DNA of 64,000 nt from a bacterium (GTDB lineage Bacteria > Zhuqueibacterota > Zhuqueibacteria > Residuimicrobiales > Residuimicrobiaceae), in NCBI GenBank assembly GCA_029565685.1, contig JAKQNR010000022.1, forward strand, positions 1 through 64,000, in the 5' to 3' direction. Each line of letters starts with the position of its first letter. Within the stretch, counting starts at the first letter, position 1. A program made the position numbers and the translations under genes. Shown piece by piece: positions 43,163-52,989 of the stretch. The notes under the pieces are model-generated. The model was given only the letters and a program-made list of their open reading frames with translations. It ran no database searches and was not told the origin of the DNA.

Positions 43163-46100
43163 ATGTTGAAAGGACCATCCGCCCTTTGGGCTTTATTCCT
43201 GGCGCTGTCGCCGATTCCACCCGATGCGGTCGCTTCGCCGACGCAGAGCCGGCCCGCCGTCATCAGGGAATATGAACAATCATTCATCACCTATCCCTTC
43301 AGCGATCCGGATCCCATTCCGTCGCCGGGAGGGATTTACCCCTACTTTCGTTTCGATGGCTTTTCAGACAAGCCTGAGGAAAAAAAGTGGAAGGTGGTTG
43401 AGCTGGAGAATGAGTATCTGCGGGTTCTGATCTTGCCGGAGGTTGGAGGAAAAATCTGGACCGCCATTGAAAAAAGCACCAACCGGCCTTTTATCTATTA
43501 CAATCGAGTGGTGAAATTCCGCGACATCGCCATGCGCGGACCTTGGACCAGCGGAGGCATCGAGGCCAACTATGGCATCATCGGTCACAGCCCCCACTGC
43601 GCCACGCCGGTGGATTATCTCTGCGTGCAAAACGAGGATGGCAGCGTCTCCTGCTTTATCGGCGTGCTCGATCTTCTCACCCGCACCCGTTGGCGGCTGG
43701 AGATTCAGCTGCCGCGCGACAAGGCCTACTTTACCACCTCGTCCTTTTGGCATAATGCCACCTCGCTGGAGCAACCGTACTATACCTGGATGAACGCCGG
43801 CGTTCCCGCTGCAGGGAATCTGCAATTCATCTTTCCGGGCACCTGCTATCTGGAGCACAATGGCGAGGTTCATTCCTGGAACCGTTACGAGGCCGACGGA
43901 CGCGATCTTTCCTATTATGAGAACAACAATTTCGGCGGTTATAAATCCTATCATGTGTTCGGCCGGCATGCTGATTTTTTCGGCGCCTACTGGCATGAGC
44001 ATGATTTCGGCATGGCCCGTTATGCCCCGCGCCATGAAAAACTGGGCAAAAAGATATGGATCTGGGGACTGTCGCAACAGGGCATGATCTGGGAAAAGCT
44101 GCTCACCGATCAGGACGGCCAGTATGTGGAACTACAGAGCGGCAGGCTCTTTAATCAATCTGAAAAAAACAGCACCCTGACTCCATTCAAACATCGTGGG
44201 TTTGCGCCCTATGCCGCCGACGCTTGGAAAGAATACTGGTTCCCTGCATTGGCGACCAAGGGCATGCTGCACGCCAATCCCTATGGAACGCTCAATGCGG
44301 TCAGAAACGGCGGTGTTTGGACGTTCCTGTTTTGCCCGATTCAGTTCATTCAGGATACGCTCTCAGTGTATGCGAACGGCGAGCTGCTGTTTCAGCAACA
44401 TGTTGACCTGCGTCCTCTGCGCACTCTTTCCGTCAAGGTCGCTGCTGCAGTAGGACTCGACCAAATCAAAGTGACGCTGGGCCGCGACAAACTGGTCTAT
44501 AGCGGCCACGACCAAGCGAATGTCCTGGCCCGGCCCAAGACCATGCCGGAGGATTTTGACTGGAATTCGGTGTATGGTTTATATCTGCAAGGCAAGGAAC
44601 AGATCCGTCGACGTGATTATGCAGCAGCTGAAGAAAAGCTGCAGGCCTGCTTGAAACAAGATCCAAATTATGCTCCGGCGCTGATTGAAAAAGCGGTGCT
44701 TCTGTACCGCCGCTTGCAAGATGCCCAGGCGCTGGCCTGCGTGGTCCAGGCTCTGCGCATCGACACCTACGATCCGGCGGCGAATTATTTCTACGGATTG
44801 ATACAGGCCCGCATGGGAAATCTGATCGACAGCCGCGATGGTTTTGAGGTGGCCGGCCAGTCCCTGGAATACCGTTCCGCCGCTTTCACCGAACTGGCCA
44901 AGCTCGCTCTGCGCGCGGGTCAAAATGTCTCAGCCGATCAGCATGCCGTCGCCGCCCTGTCGTTCAACCAGGGCAACCTGGACGCTCTGCAATGCCGGGC
45001 CGTCGCCGCACGCAGACAACGGCAACGAGCAACCACGGAGCAGGCTTTACAGAGATTGGCCGAACTCGATCCGTTGAATCCCTTTGTTCCGTTTGAAAGA
45101 TATCTTTGCAGCGGCGCTGAGGCCGACGCAAACGCTTTTATAGGATCGATCCGCAATGAAATGCCCGGTGAGACCTTTTTGGAATTGGCCGCTTGGTATC
45201 ATCGCCAGGGCTGTGTTCAGGAGGCGGAGCAGGTGCTGAATCTGGCGCCGCCGTCGCCAGAGGGGATGTACTGGTTGGCCTATCTCAGAGCTCATCGCGG
45301 GGATTCGACCTACCGGGAGCTGCTGCAAGCAGCGGATGACGCCGATCCGGCTTGGGTCTTTCCTTTTCGCGAGGAAACGGCCGGTGTTTTGGACTGGGTC
45401 ATCAGCAGGGATTCCCACTGGCTGCCAAAATATTATCTGGCGCTCATTCACTGGGACAGGGGCAATCTGCAGAAGGCGAGAGAGCTGTTCCGCCGTTGCG
45501 GTAAAAGTCCTGGATCCGATCTTTTTTACGCCTGCCGTGCAGAGCTGTTCAAAGGCGAACAGGACGGCGACTTTGCAGCGGATATGAAGCATGCTATGGC
45601 ACTGAATCCCGCACAATGGCGCCATGGACTTTCGCTGACTCGATTCTATAGAGACAGCCGGCAGGCGGAACAGGCCCTGGCCACGGTCACACAGGCCTAT
45701 GAGGCCTTTCCAAATAACTATATCCTTGGTATGGCAATGGCCCGCAGCCTGTGCGACACTCGGCAATACGAGCGCTGTCTGGACCTGTTGAAAGGTTTGA
45801 AGATTCTGCCCTATGAAGGCGCCACCGACGGCCGGATTTTGTATCGTGAGGCGGGGTTGAAATGGGCGATCCAAAACATGGCTGCTCGCGCGTACCGTCG
45901 CAGCCTGCAACTGATCGATCAGGCGAGGGAGTGGCCTGAACACCTGGGCGCAGGCAAACCCTATGCAGAGGATGTGGATGAAAGGCTGGAGGATTGGCTC
46001 GCCGCCCAGTGTCTTTACAAAATGGGAAAATTCAAGTCAGCGGACCGGCTGTTGCAGCGCATTGTGCAATTCAATCCAAAACAAGACAACGCGGTTCAGT

Positions 46101-46303
46101 TGATCGCTGCGTTGGCCTGGCAGCAAATGGGCAACCCCTGCAGAGCCCAGGCGGTTTTTACGGATTGGCGGCGCAGACAGCCGGGCAGCAGATTGGCTGC
46201 AGCCTGCCTCGACGTTTTTCAAGGCGGCGCCGCAACCTTGCCGGAAGAACTGGCCGACGACGATGACGCCCGTATTCTTCAAGAGTGGCTGGCCAACCGT
46301 TGA
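43163..46303 (+). CDS. DUF5107 domain protein with TPR repeats
   Basis: A 1046-residue exported protein with a signal peptide (MLKGPSALWALFLAL, about residue 24). The N-terminal half (about 60-430) matches DUF5107, a sandwich-type domain often next to glycan-degradation genes: WKVVELENEYLRVLILPEVGGKIW and IEANYGIIGHSPHCATPVDY. Then come TPR repeats (about 460-1046). It lies 98 bp after the rhamnosidase, same strand, so it probably helps handle the same glycan; no catalytic residues are known for the family. Confidence 0.8.
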   Translation: MLKGPSALWALFLALSPIPPDAVASPTQSRPAVIREYEQSFITYPFSDPDPIPSPGGIYPYFRFDGFSDKPEEKKWKVVELENEYLRVLILPEVGGKIWTAIEKSTNRPFIYYNRVVKFRDIAMRGPWTSGGIEANYGIIGHSPHCATPVDYLCVQNEDGSVSCFIGVLDLLTRTRWRLEIQLPRDKAYFTTSSFWHNATSLEQPYYTWMNAGVPAAGNLQFIFPGTCYLEHNGEVHSWNRYEADGRDLSYYENNNFGGYKSYHVFGRHADFFGAYWHEHDFGMARYAPRHEKLGKKIWIWGLSQQGMIWEKLLTDQDGQYVELQSGRLFNQSEKNSTLTPFKHRGFAPYAADAWKEYWFPALATKGMLHANPYGTLNAVRNGGVWTFLFCPIQFIQDTLSVYANGELLFQQHVDLRPLRTLSVKVAAAVGLDQIKVTLGRDKLVYSGHDQANVLARPKTMPEDFDWNSVYGLYLQGKEQIRRRDYAAAEEKLQACLKQDPNYAPALIEKAVLLYRRLQDAQALACVVQALRIDTYDPAANYFYGLIQARMGNLIDSRDGFEVAGQSLEYRSAAFTELAKLALRAGQNVSADQHAVAALSFNQGNLDALQCRAVAARRQRQRATTEQALQRLAELDPLNPFVPFERYLCSGAEADANAFIGSIRNEMPGETFLELAAWYHRQGCVQEAEQVLNLAPPSPEGMYWLAYLRAHRGDSTYRELLQAADDADPAWVFPFREETAGVLDWVISRDSHWLPKYYLALIHWDRGNLQKARELFRRCGKSPGSDLFYACRAELFKGEQDGDFAADMKHAMALNPAQWRHGLSLTRFYRDSRQAEQALATVTQAYEAFPNNYILGMAMARSLCDTRQYERCLDLLKGLKILPYEGATDGRILYREAGLKWAIQNMAARAYRRSLQLIDQAREWPEHLGAGKPYAEDVDERLEDWLAAQCLYKMGKFKSADRLLQRIVQFNPKQDNAVQLIAALAWQQMGNPCRAQAVFTDWRRRQPGSRLAAACLDVFQGGAATLPEELADDDDARILQEWLANR

Positions 46304-46465
46304 GCGCATTGCGCGGCCTGACGGTCTGGTTTGCTGGGAGACGATGGACCGCCTGCGTGCTGGGCTGCCGGACTGTTTGAAAGGCGACCGCCTTCTGCCG
46401 GTTCAATCAAAGGAAATATTTTATCGACCGGCGAAAGGGTTTATGGCAGCCGTCGTTCGCTTGGC

Positions 46466-48394
46466 TCACTGTTGGAGGATTTCCACCGCCAGGCCGCCGG
46501 AAGGCTTGAGATTCGTTTTCAGGCGCGTAACAGCCGTTACCTGCCGGCGCTCTATCTTTACTTGGGTTCTGGTCTTGATCGCCTCACCGCCGTCGGTGTA
46601 AATAACCGCCTGATAGGTTTTATGTTCGTCTAAAAAGTCCAGGGGAATCTCTATCTTTCTCGCCTGATTGTTGGTGATGGCGCCAAGGAACCAGGAGGTT
46701 CCGCTTTTTCGCGCCAGAGCGACCTGCCGGCTGATCTCACCGGATAATACGATGGTGGTGTCCCACACCGTCGGCAGATGTTCAAAGAATTCGATCTCCG
46801 GCTCGCCCTGATAGTCCTCGGGTCTGTCATACCAGAAGACGAACTGCAGCGGGCTGTAATAGATGACGGACAACGCCAGCTGATGGGCAGAGGTGGTCTT
46901 GATGCCTGGGACGTTCTTAATGGCGGACTGGTGATAATAGCAGATGGTGTAATCCGCTGCGCCGGCGAGAAAACGAGTGAAGGGCAGAACGGTGTTGTGA
47001 TCCGCGTCGGGCATGCATTCATTGCCATAGACCCCTTCCTGAGTGAGCAGGTTGGGCCAGGTGCGGCTGATGCCGGTGGGCCGGTATTCGTCATGAATGT
47101 CGACCAACAGATGATGGGCCGCCGCTTTCTTCACCGCTTCATGCACCCAAGAGGTCCATTTGTGTGATCCGACGTGAACAAAGCCGAATTTCAAACCACG
47201 GATGCCCCAGGATTCGTACAGCGGGAACAGCTCGTCCATCTGTTTTTCCAAAGCGCGGTGATTCACATAGAGAATGACGCCGATGCCCTTTTGCCGGGCA
47301 TAGTCGAGGACAGCGGCGAGGTCCAGATCCTTTTTGGGATTGCGCCGCGGATCCACGTCCACGCGGGAGGCGTCCGAGTCTTTCGAATATTCGTATCCGT
47401 ACCACCCGGCATCGAACTCGATATATTCGATGCGATGCCGGCTGCAGAAATCGATACACGCTTTGGCGCCGCTGGTTGACAGAGTGATTTCGCGCATCAC
47501 CTTGCCCGGCTTGATCCAGCGGGTGTCTGCAAGGGCGCAGGGGGGATTCAGATTCAGGAACAGGTCGTTGTTTTGCAGCAGATCGCCGGGCTGGTCCGCC
47601 ACCATAATGACGCGCCACGGCGTCTGTACCGGCGAGCTTTCCGTCACGCTGTCGAAAAGACGCGAAACCACGGTGTTCTTTTTATCCGGCGATAGGGCGA
47701 ATTTCATTCGGCTGTAATCGAGCAAATGCGCTTCGCCCAGGGCGGCATAGACGCCGTTTGCCAGCTCTAGGGTCAGCGGCCGTTCGCATTCGTATTCGCC
47801 GGTTTGCGGCGACCAGCGCGACAACGGCAGGCTCTGCTCCGCAGACCAGTCGCATAGAGGCCGCAGTTGATAACGCTCCTGCGCAAAGGGCGTGGTCCAT
47901 GCCAGCGTATTGTCGGGAAATGTGAATTCGTTGATTTCATTCTGGATGGTGATGATGGAGGTCGCCAGGTTCTCCGGGAAAAAATAACTAAAGGCGGCGC
48001 CCTCGTTGTACACCCGAATGATAAGCTGCATTCTTCTGTTCTCATCCTCATTTTGCAGAAGGTCGGCGACGCACTCGGTATAATGGTTTCGCACCAGGCT
48101 TTTTTCGCCGTAAACGGGTTTCCAGGTCTCATCGACGGTCTGGGTGCGATAGTTCGCCAGTGCAAATCCGCTGGTCCAGGCAGGTTTTTCTGCGGTGACG
48201 ATGCCGAGGCGGGAATCAAGGATCACGGGTCGATTTTTCCACTGCAGGGAATAAACCGGAACGCCCGTTTCATCGGGCGTTTTAGAGATGGAGAGCTGGA
48301 AATGCAAAGTCTGGTCCGGTGAGGAAACCTGAAGGGTCTGGCCCTGAAGGGCGCTCCAGCAGAGCCAGCCGAGGCAGAAGCATGTTTTTTTCAT
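46466..48394 (-). CDS. Secreted GH97 alpha-glucosidase/alpha-galactosidase-like
   Basis: A 642-residue exported enzyme; signal peptide ends near residue 19 (LQGQ). The GH97 N-terminal beta-sandwich (about 20-285) contains YNEGAAFSYFFPE. The TIM barrel (about 290-560) contains FDAGWYGYEY and HKWTSWVHEAVKKAAAHHLLVDIHDEYRPTG. In retaining members the nucleophile Asp sits in a VDF-type strand; here the matching segment is GLKFGF with Gly404, as in the inverting SusB type, which instead uses glutamates (here E436 and E453/E459 are candidates). Start is ATG 48394, overlapping the previous stop by one base (TGATG). No T9SS domain. Confidence 0.82.
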   Translation of the reverse strand: MKKTCFCLGWLCWSALQGQTLQVSSPDQTLHFQLSISKTPDETGVPVYSLQWKNRPVILDSRLGIVTAEKPAWTSGFALANYRTQTVDETWKPVYGEKSLVRNHYTECVADLLQNEDENRRMQLIIRVYNEGAAFSYFFPENLATSIITIQNEINEFTFPDNTLAWTTPFAQERYQLRPLCDWSAEQSLPLSRWSPQTGEYECERPLTLELANGVYAALGEAHLLDYSRMKFALSPDKKNTVVSRLFDSVTESSPVQTPWRVIMVADQPGDLLQNNDLFLNLNPPCALADTRWIKPGKVMREITLSTSGAKACIDFCSRHRIEYIEFDAGWYGYEYSKDSDASRVDVDPRRNPKKDLDLAAVLDYARQKGIGVILYVNHRALEKQMDELFPLYESWGIRGLKFGFVHVGSHKWTSWVHEAVKKAAAHHLLVDIHDEYRPTGISRTWPNLLTQEGVYGNECMPDADHNTVLPFTRFLAGAADYTICYYHQSAIKNVPGIKTTSAHQLALSVIYYSPLQFVFWYDRPEDYQGEPEIEFFEHLPTVWDTTIVLSGEISRQVALARKSGTSWFLGAITNNQARKIEIPLDFLDEHKTYQAVIYTDGGEAIKTRTQVKIERRQVTAVTRLKTNLKPSGGLAVEILQQ

Positions 48395-48990
48395 CAAGCC
48401 TTTTCCATTGTTGGTGAGGAGATGAATTCCAGCTCGATCTCTTTGGCGTCGACCGCCGAGAAGGCCGCCACTTTTTGCCGGAATGCGATCAGCGCTTCCA
48501 ATTCACCCTGAAAGGCGCCCGAGGCCTCATAGAGGTATTCGTGCGCCGGCGTGTAGAGTTCGATGCCTTTGGCTTTGCGGTCCTCTTTCTCTTCCTCGTG
48601 CCAGTCGAGCGTCTGTACGGCAGCGGGCTTGGCCGCAAAGGTTTGTTTGATGATATCCGTTTCCCCGCGCGCAGCATTTTTCACCTTGACGGAAAATTTT
48701 CCGGACTGCACCGGCCTGGCGGAGAGAATTTTTATCTGCTCCGTCAGCTGGTCTGCCCCGAATTTTTTCACCATATCGAACAGATCCTGTTCCATCAGCA
48801 GGTGTTGATATTTATCGGACAGCGAGGTCCATTCCTTGATCTTTTCAGAAAGAGATTCTGCCTGGATGCCGGCGTCACGGTTGAAAAAATATTTAAACGC
48901 GGTTTTCCTTCCGCTCTGAAATCCTTCCAACAAACCTCTGAGATAGTGTTCATTTGCCTCAAAAACGACCGCGATCAATTGGCTCGGCAT
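48394..48990 (-). CDS. Unknown 198-aa cytoplasmic protein coupled to the GH97 gene
   Basis: I do not recognise the family. Start chosen at ATG 48990 (MPSQLIAVVFEANEHY) because GGTGGAGG lies 8 bp upstream; an earlier ATG (49011) is in frame. The protein is helical and charged (DWHEEEKEDRKAKGIE) with no signal peptide or membrane segment. Its stop is fused to the GH97 start (TGATG), so both are translated together, yet GH97 is exported and this protein looks cytoplasmic. It may be a regulator of or adaptor for glycan use, but this rests on position only. Confidence 0.65.
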   Translation of the reverse strand: MPSQLIAVVFEANEHYLRGLLEGFQSGRKTAFKYFFNRDAGIQAESLSEKIKEWTSLSDKYQHLLMEQDLFDMVKKFGADQLTEQIKILSARPVQSGKFSVKVKNAARGETDIIKQTFAAKPAAVQTLDWHEEEKEDRKAKGIELYTPAHEYLYEASGAFQGELEALIAFRQKVAAFSAVDAKEIELEFISSPTMEKA

Positions 48991-49142
48991 GGTCAAATCC
49001 TCCACCTTCATTTTTCTGAAACGAGTTTAAAAATTATTGTTATGTTTTAAATCCTTTTTGCCACGGCCTCGGGCAGCTGGGCCAAAGCCTGCTGGGATCT
49101 GCAGCCTCCAGCATGGAAAGGCAGAGAGGGCCTTCCGGCCGA

Positions 49143-51689
49143 TCACTTTTTTTTGATCACCCGCTGCATCGATTCGTTTTCGACGAGGTCTTTGCTTCCG
49201 TCCCATTGCGATGTTCCGAACTCTTTGAGAGTCAACCTTTGCAAGGGCAGACGGCCCTTGATCACGGTCACGGTAACCTTTCGTTCTTTTTGGTCTCCGC
49301 TCTGTTCTACCAGGCCGTAAGCGCGGCCGGTGGACCAAAAGGTGCGGCCGTCCATCGGTTTAAGCGTGAGGGACTTTTCCACTGCGGAATAGTGAAATCC
49401 GCTCCAGGCCGGGAGGGCCGCCCAGCTGATCATGGCGCGGCCATAGTGGTGACCGCATTCGGCTTCATCGAAGGGATTGCGTTTTGCTCCGTCGTAACGG
49501 TTGCGGATATTCTGCATGCAGATCAATGCGTTCTCGATCTGGCCTTCGTAGAGCATGCCGATGGCGGCGGTATACTCAAAACCGGTCATCACTTCGGTGA
49601 AATAGGGAAAGGGATTTTCCGGCCGGCCATCCGGATAGCCGGCCATGACCAGGGCTGCCTCGTCGCCCAGCGCAAAGGTGCGCAGGCAATTGAAATGATC
49701 GTGCAGCGAAGACCGGTAATTGTAAGCCATGATGCTCTGCAGCGTGGTTTGCACGTGTTCTTTTTCCACCAGGTAGCCGAGACCGCAGACATGCGCCATA
49801 AATTGTCCCACTAGTTGATCCACCAGACAGCCGTTGCCCAGTTGGTACTCCGGATGGGTTAAATCCTTGGCGCCCATGCCGACGCGCAGGCTGGGGGCCA
49901 CCCGCGTGGTGTCCATAGCGGGGACGATCTGGTGGATATAGTAGCGGCCATTGAACAGATGAGCATCGGTCCAGCGGCTGCCCGCTTCGAACAGCTTGCG
50001 GCAATCCCGGCTGAACGCCTGGTCGTTCATAAAAGCGGCCATCTTTTCCGCGCCGGCCAGAGCGGCTAGATACCAGAGCTGCATCTGTGGATTGGGGCCA
50101 TAATACTCTACATCCATGGTGTTATGCTGGCAGCCCTCCATGACCCCATCTTTGTCTGCATCCCAGCCGCCCTGAATCCAACAGAATTGCAGGCTGCGTT
50201 TGATGTTGGGCCATAAGGTCCTGAGCAGGGCGGTGTCGCCGGAGAGCTGCCAATCCCGGTACATTTTCACAATGCAGCCCATCTGCCCATCGGCCGCTGC
50301 TTTGCCCCAACGCGCTTTTTCCAGCGGCAGATGGACGCGGAAACTCATCAGGCCGGCGGCGTCGGTCTCGCCGGCGAATTCAGTGCGGCGAAACGATTCA
50401 GCGATATGACCGAAGAGAAAGGCTGTGGCCTGTTCGTAATTCCACACGTGCGTACAGGTGCCGAAGCAGCAGCCCTCCCGGTCGGCGCATCCCTCCCAAG
50501 CATAATAGCGGCCATCGCGTGTGCGAAAGCAAGTCTGAGTGCGCAGGGTGGAGAGGTTGCACAGCGCGGCTTCTTTGATGACGTTCGGGTAATCGCTGTT
50601 CAGCACCGCAGAAACAAATTCGATGGTGTCCTTTTCGTACTCTGGCAGCAGGCTGATATTTTTGCTCAACACCTCCCAGGCATCGCGATATAGAGTGGCG
50701 TAATGATTGCCGACAACGGTTTCAGACCAGGCCAGGCGATTGGGAAAATGCCAGGCGATAAAAAATTGAACGGTGCGGGTTTCTCCGGCTGCGAGACCGG
50801 CCTTGATCGCCAGCGAGGACATGGGCCTGTCTTCGCCGGTGACCGGTCGTGGTTCCAACTCGCCGTCGTTGCTCAAGTCGGTCCAGAAATCCAGCAGGCT
50901 GGACCCCCAGTCTTGTTTTTTCCAGGCCGTGCGATGGGTACAGCCGGCGTCCGTATCGCTGGCCAGAGCCATGGTGCCCCACTGCTCGGATGAAGAATCC
51001 ACGCCGGTCGATTGTAAAAAAAGGCCGGCTAATGGACCTTCATTTATAAAGCGGTTGTGGTTTCCTTTGGCTTTACCCTTGCTGCCGTCCTCGCCGATAA
51101 AGTTCTGCATGCTGCCGCATACCGCGACCGTAACAGGCCGGCTGGTGGGATTGTGGATCTCAAAACGCAATATGGCCAGGGGAAGTTCGTTGCCTGTTTC
51201 CTGGCATGGGATCATTGGATTGAACGCCTTCAAAGTCACGGTGACCGGTATCTGTGGATCGCTCAAATGGACCTGGCCAAAGGGGTACGCGGTGCTAAAG
51301 ACCGCGTGCTTGAACCGGGGCAGGCCGGGATTGCTGATTCGGTTGACGCCGAACGCCCCATCATAGGCAGACAGCGGCGCCGGTCCTTCCAACAGACGCG
51401 TGATTTTTCTCTCATCGCTCTCAACATAAAGGGCAAAGAAGGGGGCGGCTGAACCGGCGCGGTCGCCTGGTTGATATCCTTTGGCCGGGCGGTTCATAAT
51501 TTCCCAGTCCTGCAGATTTCCACGCCCGCCCAGAGATACGGTACCGGTGCCGATTCCGCCCAGCGGCAAGGCGATTTTTGCCAAATGCTCCTGATCATAG
51601 GTGGAGAGGACCGGCCATGCGCTGTCCGCTGCCGACGACAGGGAGCAGCAGCCTAGCAAGATGCACACTGTCTGCCAATGTTTTTTCAT
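49143..51689 (-). CDS. Secreted GH116 (GBA2-type) beta-glycosidase
   Basis: An 848-residue exported enzyme with a signal peptide of about 20 residues. The GBA2 N-terminal sandwich (ALPLGGIGTGTVSLGGRGNLQDWEI near 40-64) is followed by the (alpha/alpha)6 barrel, with DKDGVMEGCQHNTMDVEYYG, whose Glu fits the nucleophile region of bacterial GH116. Members cleave beta-glucosides, beta-xylosides or glucosylceramide. It is transcribed in the same direction as, and upstream of, the unknown/GH97 pair. No T9SS domain. Confidence 0.85.
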   Translation of the reverse strand: MKKHWQTVCILLGCCSLSSAADSAWPVLSTYDQEHLAKIALPLGGIGTGTVSLGGRGNLQDWEIMNRPAKGYQPGDRAGSAAPFFALYVESDERKITRLLEGPAPLSAYDGAFGVNRISNPGLPRFKHAVFSTAYPFGQVHLSDPQIPVTVTLKAFNPMIPCQETGNELPLAILRFEIHNPTSRPVTVAVCGSMQNFIGEDGSKGKAKGNHNRFINEGPLAGLFLQSTGVDSSSEQWGTMALASDTDAGCTHRTAWKKQDWGSSLLDFWTDLSNDGELEPRPVTGEDRPMSSLAIKAGLAAGETRTVQFFIAWHFPNRLAWSETVVGNHYATLYRDAWEVLSKNISLLPEYEKDTIEFVSAVLNSDYPNVIKEAALCNLSTLRTQTCFRTRDGRYYAWEGCADREGCCFGTCTHVWNYEQATAFLFGHIAESFRRTEFAGETDAAGLMSFRVHLPLEKARWGKAAADGQMGCIVKMYRDWQLSGDTALLRTLWPNIKRSLQFCWIQGGWDADKDGVMEGCQHNTMDVEYYGPNPQMQLWYLAALAGAEKMAAFMNDQAFSRDCRKLFEAGSRWTDAHLFNGRYYIHQIVPAMDTTRVAPSLRVGMGAKDLTHPEYQLGNGCLVDQLVGQFMAHVCGLGYLVEKEHVQTTLQSIMAYNYRSSLHDHFNCLRTFALGDEAALVMAGYPDGRPENPFPYFTEVMTGFEYTAAIGMLYEGQIENALICMQNIRNRYDGAKRNPFDEAECGHHYGRAMISWAALPAWSGFHYSAVEKSLTLKPMDGRTFWSTGRAYGLVEQSGDQKERKVTVTVIKGRLPLQRLTLKEFGTSQWDGSKDLVENESMQRVIKKK

Positions 51690-51867
51690 ACTAAATCCCT
51701 CCCTTGTTGCTGTAATATAGCAGTAATGAACAAAAAATCAAACTGTTTCATTGCCTCATCGGCGCGTTGGGCCGGCCAGGCTTCGAGTGCATCGCATAAC
51801 CTGTGAAGGCTGTTCGGTCGGGCAAAGAATTGCTTGATTGGCAATCTTTTTACCTTTAAATTGTCGT

Positions 51868-52857
51868 GTGATTATTGCTGATGTTGTTCTCAAAAATAGA
51901 ACCGTGCTGGCGCCTCTGGCTGGGTGGACCGATTCGATTTTTCGTGCCATCTGCCGGCAGTACGGCGTCGCTCTGGTGGTGACCGAAATGGCTTCGGCAG
52001 ACGGGCTGGTCCGTGACGGTCAAAAGAGTTTGGAGATCGCCCGCTTCAACGAGGACGAACGGCCGGTCAGCATCCAGCTGTTCGGGGCCGAGGCGGAGAC
52101 GCTGGCCCAAGCGGCCCAGATCGTCAGCCGTCTCAAGCCGGATTTTATCGATCTCAACTGCGGCTGTCCGGCGAAAAAGGTGATCCGGCGCGGCGGAGGA
52201 TCGGCGCTGATGCGCGATCTGGATGGGATCGAGGCCATCGGTCGAGCGGTCGTCAACGCCACCACCATTCCGGTTACAGCCAAGCTGCGCAGCGGATGGA
52301 AAGAACCGGTGGTCGTGGAAGCCTGTCAGCGGCTGCAGGCAGCGGGTGTGAAAGCGGTGACGATCCATCCCCGTTCTCAAAAGATGGGCTTTACCGGCAG
52401 AGCGGACTGGAGCCACATTCGCGCGGTCAAGGAGGCGGTGACCATTCCGGTGATCGGCAACGGCGACATCACGTCAGCCGAGGACGCCAAGCGCATGATC
52501 GATGAGACCGGTTGCGATCTGGTCATGGTGGGGCGTGCGGCGCGGGGCAATCCGTGGATTTTCGCCCAGATCGTCGCTCTGCTCGACCGGGGCGAAATCC
52601 TCGCTCCGCCCACTTTTACTGAACGCCTTGAGCAATGCAAAGACCATTTTATCCGGCAGCGGCAAAAGGACGGTGATTATGCCGCCGTCACCATGCGCAA
52701 ACAGATCGCCTATTACATAAAAGGCCTTCCAGGCGCGACAGCCTTTCGCAAAGAACTCTTTACCCAGAACGATCCGGACAAGGTGCTCTCAGCCATGCGT
52801 GACTATGCAAACTATGTGCAGAGCCGTGAGCCGGTGCAAGAGATCGATCTGAAATGA
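51868..52857 (+). CDS. dus: tRNA-dihydrouridine synthase
   Basis: A flavoprotein reducing uridine to dihydrouridine in the tRNA D-loop. FMN-binding LAPLAGWTDSIFR near the start, catalytic Cys in DLNCGCPAKKV, RSGWKE, IHPRSQKMGFTGRADW and IGNGDI motifs are all present. Two starts are possible: GTG 51868 (used here, VIIADV) or TTG 51838 (adds ten residues, MAIFLPLNCR); neither has a strong ribosome site. The DusB-type motif pattern fits best. Divergent from the GH116 gene. Confidence 0.93.
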   Translation: MIIADVVLKNRTVLAPLAGWTDSIFRAICRQYGVALVVTEMASADGLVRDGQKSLEIARFNEDERPVSIQLFGAEAETLAQAAQIVSRLKPDFIDLNCGCPAKKVIRRGGGSALMRDLDGIEAIGRAVVNATTIPVTAKLRSGWKEPVVVEACQRLQAAGVKAVTIHPRSQKMGFTGRADWSHIRAVKEAVTIPVIGNGDITSAEDAKRMIDETGCDLVMVGRAARGNPWIFAQIVALLDRGEILAPPTFTERLEQCKDHFIRQRQKDGDYAAVTMRKQIAYYIKGLPGATAFRKELFTQNDPDKVLSAMRDYANYVQSREPVQEIDLK

Positions 52858-52989
52858 TCATCGAATTTTTGAGGTGCAGGGTGTTCCGACCGCAGATGTT
52901 TGCTTGGTCCCATTATATCGCCTTCTCCTGAATGGTCTCGCAAAGCTGTTCATCCAGCCTATCAAAGACAACGGTTCTCAGGAGGCCAT

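Noticed and set aside
45047-45943. 298-codon minus-strand frame
   Set aside because: Antisense to the DUF5107-TPR gene; shadow of TPR codons.
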